Positions 7,982 to 15,962 are shown, numbered from the stretch's first letter. The stretch is 18,063 bases of DNA from DASZZZ01 sp036260375 (GCA_036260375.1 DASZZZ010000090.1:1-18063), one strand, 5' to 3'. Program-made: numbers and translations. The notes: generated by a model not told the origin, from the letters alone.

Positions 7982-9955
7982 GTGTCCCCCGCCGAGCGCG
8001 ATCGCCCGTGGATGTTTCGGACCTACGCGGGCTACGCGACCCCGGCCGTGAGCAACGAGCGCTTCAAGGCGAACCTCGGCAAGGGGCAGACGGGGCTGTC
8101 GGTGGCCTTCGACCTTCCGACGCAGACGGGCTACGACTCCGACGCCGACATGGCGCGCGGCGAGGTCGGCAAGGTCGGCGTGCCGATATGCCACCTCGGC
8201 GACATGCGCGCGCTGCTGGACGGGATCCCCCTCGGCGACATGAACACGTCGATGACGATCAACGCGACCGCGATGTGGCTGCTCGCGCTGTACGTCGCCG
8301 TCGCCGAGGAGCACGGCGTCGCGCGCGCCGCGCTCGCCGGAACGACGCAGAACGACATCCTCAAGGAGTACCTGTCGCGCGGCACCTACGTGTTCCCGCC
8401 GGAGCCGTCGATCCGGCTGACCACCGACGTCGTGACGTGGACGCTGCGCGAGGTCCCCCGCTGGAACCCCGTCAACGTGTGCTCGTACCACCTCCAGGAG
8501 GCGGGCGCGGACCCCGTCCTCGAGATCGCCTACGCGCTCGCCAACGCGGTCGCCGTGCTCGACGCGGTGCGGGCGACGGGGCGCGTGGCCGACGCGGAGC
8601 TGCCCCGCGTCGTGGGCCGCATCTCCTTCTTCTGCAACGCCGGCGTGCGCTACGTCGAGGAGACGTGCAAGCTGCGCGCGTTCAAGCGGCTGTGGGAGCG
8701 GGTGGCGCAGGAGCGTTACGGAGTGCGCGACCCGGCGCTGCGACGGTTCCGCTACGGCGTCCAGGTGAACTCGCTCGGGCTTACCGCGCAGCAGCCGGAG
8801 AACAACGTCTACCGCATCCTGCTCGAGATGCTCGCGGTGACGCAGTCGAAGGACGCGCGCGCCCGCGCCGTGCAGCTGCCCGCGTGGAACGAGGCGTTCG
8901 GGCTCCCGCGCGCGTGGGACCAGCAGTGGTCGCTGCGCGCGCAGCAGATCCTCGCGTACGAGACCGACCTGCTCGAGTACGGCGACCTGTTCGAGGGCTC
9001 CGAGGTCGTCGCGGCCAAGACGGACGAGATCGCCGAGGCCGCGTGGGACGAGCTCGGGCGCGTGCTGGCGCGCGGCGGGTCGGTGGAGGCGCTGTCGTAC
9101 ATGAAGGAGCGTCTCGTCGAGGCGCACGCGCGCCGCCGGCGCGCGATAGAGACCGGCGAGCAGGTCGTCGTCGGCGTCAACCGCTACGCCGAGACGGAGC
9201 CCTCGCCGCTCGTCGAGGGGCTCGTCGGGGACGCGTTCGAGACCATCGACCCCGACGCCGAGGCAGCCCACGTCGAGGCGCTGGAGCGGTGGAGGGCGGG
9301 GCGCGACGCGGGCGCGGTCCGGCGCGCGCTGGACGACCTCGCGCGCGCCGCGGAGCGCGGCGACGTGCTCGTCGACGCGTCGATCGCGGCGGCGCGCGCC
9401 GGCGCCACCACGGGCGAGTGGACCGACGCGCTGCGACGGGTCTTCGGCGAGTTCCGCGCGCCGACCGGGGTCGCCGGCGCGGCCCCCGGCGCCGCCGACG
9501 GCCTCGAGCCGGTGCGCGCCAAGGTCGCCGCCGCGGCCCGCCGGCTCGGCGTGGCGCGCGTCCGCATGCTGCTCGCCAAGCCCGGCCTCGACGGCCACTC
9601 GAACGCCGCCGAGCAGATCGCGGTGCGCGCCCGCGACGCTGGGTTCGAGGTCGTCTACCAGGGCATCCGGCTCACGCCGGCGCAGATCGCCCGCGCCGCG
9701 GCCGACGAGGACGTGCACGTCGTCGGGATCTCGATCCTGTCGGGCGCGCACGGGCTGCTGGTGCCCGACGTCCTCGACCGGCTGCGCGCCGAGGGCGTCG
9801 ACCCGGCCGCCGTCCCGGTGGTCGTCGGCGGCGTCATCCCCGACGCCGACGCGGTGCGCCTGCGCACGCTCGGAGTGGCGCGCGTCTACACGCCCCGCGA
9901 CTACGACCTCACGCGCGTCGTCGGCGAGATCGCCGACCTCGTCGGGGCCGGCTAG
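7982..9955 (+). CDS. meaA: Ethylmalonyl-CoA mutase (coenzyme B12-dependent acyl-CoA mutase, MeaA type)
   Basis: A 657-residue single-chain mutase carrying the substrate-binding barrel (about 1-505) and the B12-binding domain (about 525-657). The N-terminal RTYAGYAT, GQTGLSVAFDLPTQTGYDSD, NTSMTINATAMWLLALY, GTTQNDILKEY and the later AVQLPAWNEAFGLPR follow the pattern I recognise from Streptomyces MeaA. Residues 503-508 (FGEFRA) close the barrel domain. Ethylmalonyl-CoA mutase rearranges (2R)-ethylmalonyl-CoA to (2S)-methylsuccinyl-CoA in the ethylmalonyl-CoA pathway for acetyl-CoA assimilation, in the cytosol. The cobalamin motif DxHxxG reads Asp537-Gly-His539-Ser-Asn-Ala542, keeping the cobalt-ligand His but replacing the Gly with Ala. 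The GTG start appears leaderless. It is divergent from a 3-hydroxybutyryl-CoA-type dehydrogenase that acts upstream in the same pathway. A methylmalonyl- or isobutyryl-CoA mutase is less likely because barrel and B12 domains are fused at this length. Confidence 0.92.
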   Translation: MSPAERDRPWMFRTYAGYATPAVSNERFKANLGKGQTGLSVAFDLPTQTGYDSDADMARGEVGKVGVPICHLGDMRALLDGIPLGDMNTSMTINATAMWLLALYVAVAEEHGVARAALAGTTQNDILKEYLSRGTYVFPPEPSIRLTTDVVTWTLREVPRWNPVNVCSYHLQEAGADPVLEIAYALANAVAVLDAVRATGRVADAELPRVVGRISFFCNAGVRYVEETCKLRAFKRLWERVAQERYGVRDPALRRFRYGVQVNSLGLTAQQPENNVYRILLEMLAVTQSKDARARAVQLPAWNEAFGLPRAWDQQWSLRAQQILAYETDLLEYGDLFEGSEVVAAKTDEIAEAAWDELGRVLARGGSVEALSYMKERLVEAHARRRRAIETGEQVVVGVNRYAETEPSPLVEGLVGDAFETIDPDAEAAHVEALERWRAGRDAGAVRRALDDLARAAERGDVLVDASIAAARAGATTGEWTDALRRVFGEFRAPTGVAGAAPGAADGLEPVRAKVAAAARRLGVARVRMLLAKPGLDGHSNAAEQIAVRARDAGFEVVYQGIRLTPAQIARAAADEDVHVVGISILSGAHGLLVPDVLDRLRAEGVDPAAVPVVVGGVIPDADAVRLRTLGVARVYTPRDYDLTRVVGEIADLVGAG

Positions 9956-10004
9956 CGCTTCGCGGCGACCCGCGCGGCCGGCGCCGTCCCGCAGCGGGCG
10001 CTGA

Positions 10005-10010
10005 TAGCGT
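10005..10010 (+). promoter_or_regulatory. Possible -10 element before the luciferase-like operon
   Basis: TAGCGT fits TANNNT and lies in the 91-base gap after the mutase gene, about 37 bases before the GTG at 10047. No clear -35 is visible. Read-through from the mutase promoter is an alternative. Confidence 0.25.
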
Positions 10011-10046
10011 CGTCTGGGCGGCTACGACGGGTGCGGAGGAGGTGCC

Positions 10047-11087
10047 GTGGGCTTCAAGATCGGCGTCGGACTGTTCACGGGCCAGATCCCGCCCGGCAGC
10101 GACCGCACCTACGAGCGCGAGTACCGCGACACGCTCGACCTCGTGCGGTTGGTCGAGGACGAGGGCCTCGACTCCGCGTGGGTCTCGGAGCACCACTTCG
10201 CCGCCGACGGCTACCTGCCGTCGCAGCTCGCGCTCCTCGCCGCGTTCGCCGCCGTGACCGAGCGCGTCGAGCTCGGCACCGCCGTCGTGCTGGCGCCGTT
10301 CCACGACCCGATTCGGCTCGCCGAGGACTTCGCCGTGGTCGACCGGATCGCCGGGGGGCGGCTCGTGTGCGGGCTGGGGATCGGATGGCGCGACGAGGAG
10401 TTCCGGGCGTTCGGGATCGACCCTCGAACGCGCTCCCGCCGCCTCGTCGAGATCACCGAGATCCTGCGGCGGGCGTGGACCGACGAGCGCTTCACGTTCG
10501 AGGGCCGTCACTACCGCTACGACTCGGTCGCGGTGACGCCCAAGCCCGCCCGCGTCCCGCCGATCCTGATCGGCGGCTTCGTCGACGCCGCCATCCGGCG
10601 CGCCGGACGCATCGGCGACGGCTACATCTCGTCGCGCGCCGACGTCGCGCGCGTCGCCGAGTCGTTCGAGATCGCCGCCGCGGCGCGCGCCGAGGCGGGC
10701 CGCGACGGCGCGCCGATCGTCGCCGTGCTGCAGAACGCATTCGTGACCGACGACCCCGAGCGCGACTGGCCCATGGTGCGCGACGGCATCGGGCACCAGC
10801 TCGGCACGTACGCGGGGTGGCGCGCCGGGACCGACGTGCCCGGGTCGCCGCTGCAGGTCGTCCCGCCGCCGGAGGAGGACATCCGGCGGACGACGGCGTT
10901 CGGCACCCCCGACGAGGTCGCCGCCTATCTCGCCCCGCTCGTCGACGTCCTCGCCCGCTACCCCGAGAGCCACCTCGTGCTGAGGTGCCACTACCCGGGC
11001 ATGGACGCGGCGCCCGCGACCGACGCGATCCGCCTCCTCGCGCGGCGCGTCGCTCCCGAGCTGCGCACGCGCGCCGGAGGCGGTTGA
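10047..11087 (+). CDS. Luciferase-like (LLM class) flavin/F420-dependent oxidoreductase
   Basis: A 346-residue protein with the single-domain TIM-barrel pattern of the bacterial luciferase superfamily. It has the early LVEDEGLDSAWVSEHHF (35-51), LGTAVVLAPFHDPIRLAED (76-94), the GGRLVCGLGIGWRDEEFRAFG glycine-rich strand (103-123), and VTPKPARVPPILIGG (163-177). Members reduce or oxygenate diverse substrates using reduced FMN or coenzyme F420. The actinobacterial setting makes F420 plausible, but the cofactor and substrate cannot be assigned. The GTG start has GGAGGAGG at 10035-10042, close upstream. Its stop overlaps the TTG start of the DUF4012 gene (TTGA), so the two are probably translated together. 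No truncation is evident; length is normal for the family. Confidence 0.9.
   Translation: MGFKIGVGLFTGQIPPGSDRTYEREYRDTLDLVRLVEDEGLDSAWVSEHHFAADGYLPSQLALLAAFAAVTERVELGTAVVLAPFHDPIRLAEDFAVVDRIAGGRLVCGLGIGWRDEEFRAFGIDPRTRSRRLVEITEILRRAWTDERFTFEGRHYRYDSVAVTPKPARVPPILIGGFVDAAIRRAGRIGDGYISSRADVARVAESFEIAAAARAEAGRDGAPIVAVLQNAFVTDDPERDWPMVRDGIGHQLGTYAGWRAGTDVPGSPLQVVPPPEEDIRRTTAFGTPDEVAAYLAPLVDVLARYPESHLVLRCHYPGMDAAPATDAIRLLARRVAPELRTRAGGG
11076..11080 (+). promoter_or_regulatory. Ribosome binding site deciding the TTG start of the DUF4012 gene
   Basis: GGAGG lies three bases before the TTG at 11084, within the end of the upstream gene. It supports TTG over the next in-frame candidate, GTG at 11123, which has no Shine-Dalgarno and would begin inside the hydrophobic segment. 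Confidence 0.5.
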
Positions 11088-13015
11088 GCGCGCCGCGGCG
11101 CACGGGCGCGCCGGCCGGCGTCGTGGGGGCCGCGGCGGTCGTCGTCGCGCTCGCCGGCACGCTGCTGTGGGCTCTGCTGCTCGCGTCGCCGTGGCGGCTC
11201 GCCGCGGGCCTGCTGGAGGCGCGCGGCCACCTGGCGCGCGCCGAGAAGGCGCTCGGGCGCGGCGCCGTCAAGGACGCTCGCTACGAGACGCTCGCCGCGG
11301 CGGCGTCGGCCCGGCGCGCCGAGCGGGGCCTCGCCGGCGCCGCGCCGCTGCTCGACGCAGCGCGGCCGCTCCCGTACGGCGACGCCGCGGCGCAGCTGCC
11401 ACGCTTCGTCGACGCCGCGTCGCACTCGTCGAGCGCCGCGCGCGGGACGCTCGAGCTGGCGCAGGACGCGCTCCGGGGGCCGGACAAGATCATCGTCGAA
11501 GAGGACGGCGAGGCGACGATCCGGCTCGATCGCGTGCGCGAGCTCGCCGCGGTCGTCGACCGCGTGCGCGCCGACGTGGACGCGGCGCGCGGCGCGCTCG
11601 AAGCCGTCGACGCGGACGCGCTGCCGCGCCGTGCCCGGCCCGCGGTCGCCGAGGGCATCGCCACCGCCGCGGAGGCCGGCGCGATCCTCGCCGACGCCGC
11701 CGCCGGCTTCGACGTCCTGCCCTCGATCCTCGGCGAGGACGGGCCGCGCACGTACCTGCTCGGGATGCAGAACACCGCCGAGCAGCGCGGCACGGGCGGC
11801 GCGATCCTCCAGTTCGCGCAGCTCACGATCGACCGCGGCCGGCCGCGCCTCGAGCCGGCCAAGACGGTCTACGAGCTCGACCGCAACCGGCGCCCGCTCG
11901 ACGTCGACCTGCCCGACGACGCGTGGTACGTCGCGCTCATCGAGGACGCACAACGCTTCGGCAACGCGAACTGGTCGCCCGACTGGCCGCTGTCGGCGTC
12001 GCTCACCGTCGCCTACGGGCAGGCCGCCGACGCGATCGTCGAGAGCGTCGAGCTCCCGGAGATCGACGGCGTCATCGCGGTCGACCCGCTCGCGCTCGAG
12101 CGGCTCATGCCGGGCGTCGGGCCCTACCGCATCGACGCCGGCAACCGCATCAGCGCCGCGAACGTCGTCGCGTTCGTGCTCTACAAGGCGTACGCCGCGT
12201 ACCCGGTGCCGAGCGCGCGCCGCGGCGTGCTGCGCCAGGTCGTCGACGGCTTCTACGACCGCGCGTTCCACCCGTCGAGCCCGAGCGCGCTGGTGCAGGG
12301 CATGGGCGACGCCCTGGCGCGCAAGAACATGCAGATATGGCTCGCCGACCCGGCCGAGCAAGGATTCGTCGAGCGCATGGACTGGGACGGATCGATCGAG
12401 CGCGCGCCCGGCTCCGACTACCTGTTCGTGGTCGAGCAGAACGTCGGCGGCAACAAGCTCGACTACTACGACGAGCACACCACCTCCGTCGACGTCCGCT
12501 TCGACGGCGACGACGCGATCGTCGCGGCCGAGGCGCGCGTGCACAACGGCGTGTTCCTGCCGCAACCGCGCTGGTCGATGGGCGACTCCGGCCCGGTGCA
12601 CCGTCCGATGCTCAACGTCTACGCATCCGGCGACGCGCGCCTGCTCGACGCGTCGATCGAGGGAGCGCAGGTCGCGAACCCGCTGCCGGTGTGGGACGAC
12701 GCCCCGCCGAGGCATGCGGAACGCGGAAAGACGGTATGGTCGGCCACGCTGGAGATCCCGCCCGGCGACGACGGCGCCTTCCGCGTCCGGTATCGAGTCC
12801 CGGGAATCGTGCGGACGACCGGCGGACGCAGGACCTACCGTCTGTTGGTGCAGCACCAGACCAAGGTGCGACCCGAGATGCTGGAGGTGCGTGTGACGCT
12901 CCCCGACGGTGCGGCGCGCGTACGGGCCCCCGGCTGGAGCCGGGACGGCGACGCGCTCGTGTGGAGCCGGCCGTTGACGCGCGACGTCGCCCTGGAGGTG
13001 TCGTGGCTCGAGTGA
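11084..13015 (+). CDS. DUF4012-family membrane-anchored protein of unknown function
   Basis: A 643-residue protein with a short basic N-terminus (SAPRRTG), one transmembrane helix at about 11-34, an Ala/Arg-rich region likely to be helical (about 40-210), and then the DUF4012 core. The core shows RTYLLGMQNTAEQRGTGGAI (from about 222), NANWSPDWPLSA (about 294-305) and DGVIAVDPLALERLMPGVG (about 328-346). About 300 further residues follow, rich in beta-prone segments near the C-terminus. The topology suggests an N-terminal anchor with most of the chain outside the membrane. DUF4012 proteins are common in actinobacteria and have no established activity. The proposed TTG start overlaps the previous stop (TTGA), and the stop overlaps the next start (GTGA). 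It sits directly before a cytidylyltransferase and a glycerol-1-phosphate dehydrogenase, which suggests a role in an envelope polymer, but that is inference. Confidence 0.85.
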   Translation: MSAPRRTGAPAGVVGAAAVVVALAGTLLWALLLASPWRLAAGLLEARGHLARAEKALGRGAVKDARYETLAAAASARRAERGLAGAAPLLDAARPLPYGDAAAQLPRFVDAASHSSSAARGTLELAQDALRGPDKIIVEEDGEATIRLDRVRELAAVVDRVRADVDAARGALEAVDADALPRRARPAVAEGIATAAEAGAILADAAAGFDVLPSILGEDGPRTYLLGMQNTAEQRGTGGAILQFAQLTIDRGRPRLEPAKTVYELDRNRRPLDVDLPDDAWYVALIEDAQRFGNANWSPDWPLSASLTVAYGQAADAIVESVELPEIDGVIAVDPLALERLMPGVGPYRIDAGNRISAANVVAFVLYKAYAAYPVPSARRGVLRQVVDGFYDRAFHPSSPSALVQGMGDALARKNMQIWLADPAEQGFVERMDWDGSIERAPGSDYLFVVEQNVGGNKLDYYDEHTTSVDVRFDGDDAIVAAEARVHNGVFLPQPRWSMGDSGPVHRPMLNVYASGDARLLDASIEGAQVANPLPVWDDAPPRHAERGKTVWSATLEIPPGDDGAFRVRYRVPGIVRTTGGRRTYRLLVQHQTKVRPEMLEVRVTLPDGAARVRAPGWSRDGDALVWSRPLTRDVALEVSWLE

Positions 13016-13767
13016 GGGCGGCGGTGCTGGCGGCCGGGCGCGGCGTGCGCATGGGAGGCCGCCGCCCCAAGGCGCTGATCCCGCTCGGCGACCACGAGCC
13101 GACGCTCGCGTACCTGCTGCGCGGCATCCGGCGCGCGGGCGTCGACGACGTCCTGATCGTGACCGGCTTCGGGGCCGCCGAGGTCCAGGATTACGTCGCG
13201 TCGAACTTCGGCGATCTCGACGCCACGTACGTGTTCAACGCACGCTACGCGTCGTGGGGAAACTTCCACTCGCTGCGCATGGCGCTCGAACAGTCGCCGG
13301 GCTTCGACGTGCTTGCGGTCAACTGCGACGTCGTCGTGCATCCCGACGTCTTCCGTCGCGTGATCGACTCGGAGGGCGACCTCGTGCTCGCGGTGCAGCG
13401 TCGTGAGAACCTCGATGCGGAGGACATGCGCGTCGAGCTCGCGGGCGACCGCGTCCGCCAGATCGGCAAGGGCCTGAAGATGGTTCGCAGTCACGGGGAG
13501 TTCGCCGGCGTCTCGCTGCTGCGCGACCGCGCCGCGGCCCTCTACCAGAGGATGTGCACGGACCTCGAGTGGAGCGCCGACACGGCGGGCTACTACGAGG
13601 ACGTCTACGCGCGCATGCTCGCCGACGTCGACGCGCGCGCCGCGACGGTCGGCCGCGGAGAGTACGCCGAGGTCGACTCGCCGACGGACGTCGTGGCCGC
13701 GGTGCGCGTCGTCGAGGAGCACTGGGCCGGCGACCGCGCCGACGCGTCCGCAGAGCACCGCACGTGA
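13012..13767 (+). CDS. LicC-like nucleotidyltransferase (phosphocholine/phosphopolyol cytidylyltransferase family)
   Basis: A 251-residue sugar-nucleotide-type transferase. The N-terminal AAVLAAGRGVRMGGRRPKAL (3-22) is the NTP-binding signature. NCDVVVHP (104-111) supplies the metal-binding Asp106. VFNARYASWGNFHSL (74-88) closely resembles the segment of LicC, CTP:phosphocholine cytidylyltransferase, as does the ending YAEVDSPTDVVA (218-229). The family joins CTP to a small phosphate or phosphonate compound, releasing pyrophosphate. The acceptor here is unknown. The next gene makes glycerol-1-phosphate, so CDP-glycerol or a related CDP-polyol is a reasonable guess. The GTG at 13012 overlaps the previous stop (GTGA). 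An in-frame GTG at 13003 lies nearer to the GGAGGTG at 12994-13000 and would add three residues. Phosphonate tailoring is an alternative, although no phosphonate-forming mutase is in the window. Confidence 0.85.
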   Translation: MRAAVLAAGRGVRMGGRRPKALIPLGDHEPTLAYLLRGIRRAGVDDVLIVTGFGAAEVQDYVASNFGDLDATYVFNARYASWGNFHSLRMALEQSPGFDVLAVNCDVVVHPDVFRRVIDSEGDLVLAVQRRENLDAEDMRVELAGDRVRQIGKGLKMVRSHGEFAGVSLLRDRAAALYQRMCTDLEWSADTAGYYEDVYARMLADVDARAATVGRGEYAEVDSPTDVVAAVRVVEEHWAGDRADASAEHRT

Positions 13768-14807
13768 CGGAGTTCCCCGACGTCTTCGCGTACGACGCGA
13801 GCGACTCCGAGGACGACGCCGCACACGAGCTCGCGCGCGTCGTCGAGTCGCTCGGCTTCGACGCTCCGTTCGTCGTCTGCAACGTGCACGGCCGCCGCAT
13901 CGCGGCGCGCCTGCGCGGCCCCCGTCCGCACGACACCCCGCCGCGCGGCGCCAACCTGGAGTGGGCGTCGGAGCTCGGCGCCGACGCGCGCCGCGACGGC
14001 GCCGACGCCATCGTCGCGATCGGCGGGGGCCGGTGCCTCGACGTCGGCAAGCTGGCGGCGGCGCGCGCCGGGCTCACGCTCGTGGCCGTCCCGACGCAGC
14101 TGTCGCACGACGGCCTCTGCTCTCCGGTCGCGGTCGTCCCCGGCGCGCGCGGCCACACCGACAGCCTCGGCGCGGTCGCCCCGCGCGCGGTGTTCCTGTC
14201 GGTGCCGACGCTGCTCGGCGCGCCGCGCGCGTCGGTCGCCGCGGGGATCGGCGACCTGCTCGCCAACCCGCTCGCGCTACGCGACTGGGCGCTCGCGCGC
14301 GAGCGCGGGCTCGACACGATCCACGAACGTGCGTGGGGCATGTCGGTCGAGTCGTTCGCGCTCATCGAGCCGCACCTCGACTGCGACCTCGACGTCGCCG
14401 CCAAGGACCCCGCGTTCCTGCGCCGCCTCGCCGACGCGCTCGTGCTGTCGGGCATGGCGATGATCTGCGCGGGGTCGTCGCGGCCCGCGTCGGGCGCCGA
14501 GCACGAGATCTCCCACGGGATCGACCTGTTGTTCGGGGGCCGGGCGCTGCACGGCGCGCAGGTCGCGTTCGGCTGCGTCGTGTCGACCGCGCTCTACGGC
14601 GACGACACCGGCGCGCTCCGGACGCGCCTGCGCCATCTCGGGTTGCCCGAGCACCCCGCCGGCCTCGACCTCGACGAGGACGACACCGTGCGCCTGCTGC
14701 TCGCGGCCCCCGACACGCGCCCCGGCCGCTTCACGATCCTCGAGGAGGCGCTGCTCGACGACGCCGCCGCGCGCGCGCTCGTCAAACGAATCTGGGGCGA
14801 GGACTGA
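13764..14807 (+). CDS. sn-Glycerol-1-phosphate dehydrogenase (AraM/EgsA family)
   Basis: A 347-residue member of the iron-containing alcohol dehydrogenase/dehydroquinate synthase-like fold, closest in motif to glycerol-1-phosphate dehydrogenases. The NAD(P) site is IGGGRCLDVGK (86-96). PTQLSHDGLCSP (110-121) matches the family's PTxxSHDGxxSP, which ordinary iron alcohol dehydrogenases lack. Expected metal ligands are present: Asp164 (GIGDLLAN), His247 (SGAEHEISH) and His263 (LHGAQV). These enzymes reduce dihydroxyacetone phosphate to sn-glycerol-1-phosphate. In archaea this starts membrane lipid synthesis; in bacteria such as Bacillus it makes a G1P-based lipid. The GTG start overlaps the cytidylyltransferase stop by 4 bases, so equal coexpression is likely. 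The linkage suggests that G1P or an analogue is the cytidylyltransferase substrate. A related polyol-phosphate substrate cannot be excluded. Confidence 0.85.
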   Translation: MTEFPDVFAYDASDSEDDAAHELARVVESLGFDAPFVVCNVHGRRIAARLRGPRPHDTPPRGANLEWASELGADARRDGADAIVAIGGGRCLDVGKLAAARAGLTLVAVPTQLSHDGLCSPVAVVPGARGHTDSLGAVAPRAVFLSVPTLLGAPRASVAAGIGDLLANPLALRDWALARERGLDTIHERAWGMSVESFALIEPHLDCDLDVAAKDPAFLRRLADALVLSGMAMICAGSSRPASGAEHEISHGIDLLFGGRALHGAQVAFGCVVSTALYGDDTGALRTRLRHLGLPEHPAGLDLDEDDTVRLLLAAPDTRPGRFTILEEALLDDAAARALVKRIWGED

Positions 14808-14847
14808 AGCGCGTCCCCGACGACGCACACGACCACGGAGAAGGCTC

Positions 14848-15936
14848 ATGAGCACGAGACGCGACCGTCGCCGGCCGGCCCAGGGAGACCCGCTGCGGCC
14901 CCCTGTGACGTTCGCCAGCACCTATCGGTTCGCGGGCGACCCGGATCCACGGGTGGACATGTACGGGCGCTGGACGAATCCGACGTGGAGCGAGCTCGAA
15001 CGCGAGCTCGCCGAGCTCGAGGGCGGCGACGTCGTGTGCTTCGCGTCGGGCATGGCCGCGGTCACGGCGGTTCTGTGCTCGAGCGTCGTTGCAGGAGACA
15101 CCGTGCTGCTTCCGCGCGACGGCTACTACGGCGTGCGGGCGTTCGCCGAGGGCTACCTCCGGAGCTGGGGCGTGACGATCCGCTACTTCGAGACCGGTGG
15201 CCTCGACTCGCTGTCGTTCTCCGGCATTCGGCTCGTGTGGCTCGAGACGCCGACGAATCCCCTGCTCGACGTCTGCGACGTACGGTCGGTCGCGCGGCGC
15301 GCCCACGAACAGGATGCGCTCGTGGCCGTGGACAACACGACTGCGACGGTCGTCAACCAGACGCCGCTCGCGCTCGGCGCGGACTACTCCGTGAGCAGCG
15401 ACACGAAGGGCACGGCGGGACACAGCGACCTCGTCGCCGGTCACGTCGCGACCCGCGACGAGACGTTGGCCGCCGCCGTGACGCAATGGCGGACGATGGC
15501 CGGTCCCGTCCCGGGGCCGATGGAGGCGTGGCTCCTTCACCGGTCCCTGGACACGCTCGCGCTACGTGTGGAGCGACAGGGTTCGAGCGCGCTCGCGATC
15601 GCCCGCATGCTGCAGGCCCATCCGGCGGTGGGTTTCGTCCGCTACCCCGGCTTGCCGGACGATCCGTCCCACGAGGTTGCACGCGAGCAGATGCGAGGCT
15701 TCGGCGGCGTCGTCACGTTCGCGCTGCGCGACCGCGACGCCGCCGAACGCTTCCTCGAAGCGTCCGAGGCGATCGTCACCGCCACGAGCTTCGGGGGCGT
15801 CCACACCACCGCCGAGCGACGAGCCCGATGGGGCTCGGACGACGTGCCCGAAGGATCGATACGCCTGAGCGTCGGCTGCGAGCCGCTCGAGCCTCTCGTC
15901 GAGGACCTGCGCGGCGCGTTGGACGCCGCGGTCTGA
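14848..15936 (+). CDS. Cys/Met-metabolism PLP-dependent enzyme (cystathionine gamma-lyase/gamma-synthase-like)
   Basis: A 362-residue fold-type I PLP enzyme. Tyr39-x-Arg41 with NPT (DMYGRWTNPT) gives the phosphate contact from the neighbouring subunit. GMAAVTA (68-74) and Tyr93/Tyr94 (GYYG) line the cofactor. VDNTTAT (161-167) contains the Asp that holds the pyridine nitrogen. Lys187 in SSDTKGTAGHSDLV is the Schiff-base lysine, and SIRLSVG (337-343) carries the substrate-carboxylate arginine. The family forms or cleaves C-S bonds of homocysteine, cystathionine or methionine; substrate choice cannot be read here. The N-terminus is short: the usual leader before the PPVTFASTY segment is nearly absent. 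The ATG has GGAGAAGG at 14837-14844. It follows the dehydrogenase by 40 bases on the same strand and is probably cotranscribed. Its stop lies 26 bases from the stop of the convergent gene. Confidence 0.9.
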   Translation: MSTRRDRRRPAQGDPLRPPVTFASTYRFAGDPDPRVDMYGRWTNPTWSELERELAELEGGDVVCFASGMAAVTAVLCSSVVAGDTVLLPRDGYYGVRAFAEGYLRSWGVTIRYFETGGLDSLSFSGIRLVWLETPTNPLLDVCDVRSVARRAHEQDALVAVDNTTATVVNQTPLALGADYSVSSDTKGTAGHSDLVAGHVATRDETLAAAVTQWRTMAGPVPGPMEAWLLHRSLDTLALRVERQGSSALAIARMLQAHPAVGFVRYPGLPDDPSHEVAREQMRGFGGVVTFALRDRDAAERFLEASEAIVTATSFGGVHTTAERRARWGSDDVPEGSIRLSVGCEPLEPLVEDLRGALDAAV

Positions 15937-15962
15937 CCTCGACGCCGCGGGCGACCGGACGA

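Noticed and set aside
10031..11083. Extension of the DUF4012 reading frame upstream across the luciferase-like gene, giving one 994-residue protein
   Set aside because: In this region the frame is Arg-rich nonsense overlapping a well-supported luciferase-like gene. A TTG with GGAGG three bases before it at 11084 explains the true start.
10991..12856. A 621-codon minus-strand frame opposite the DUF4012 gene
   Set aside because: The composition is typical of a GC-rich antisense frame (Arg/Val/Asp/Glu), with no domain. The plus-strand frame has a transmembrane helix and DUF4012 motifs.
13012..14807. Phosphonate natural-product genes (cytidylyltransferase plus iron alcohol dehydrogenase)
   Set aside because: The dehydrogenase carries glycerol-1-phosphate dehydrogenase motifs (SHDGxxSP, GAEHxxSH), not those of phosphonoacetaldehyde reductases. 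No PEP mutase or phosphonopyruvate decarboxylase is present. It remains a minor alternative for the cytidylyltransferase substrate.
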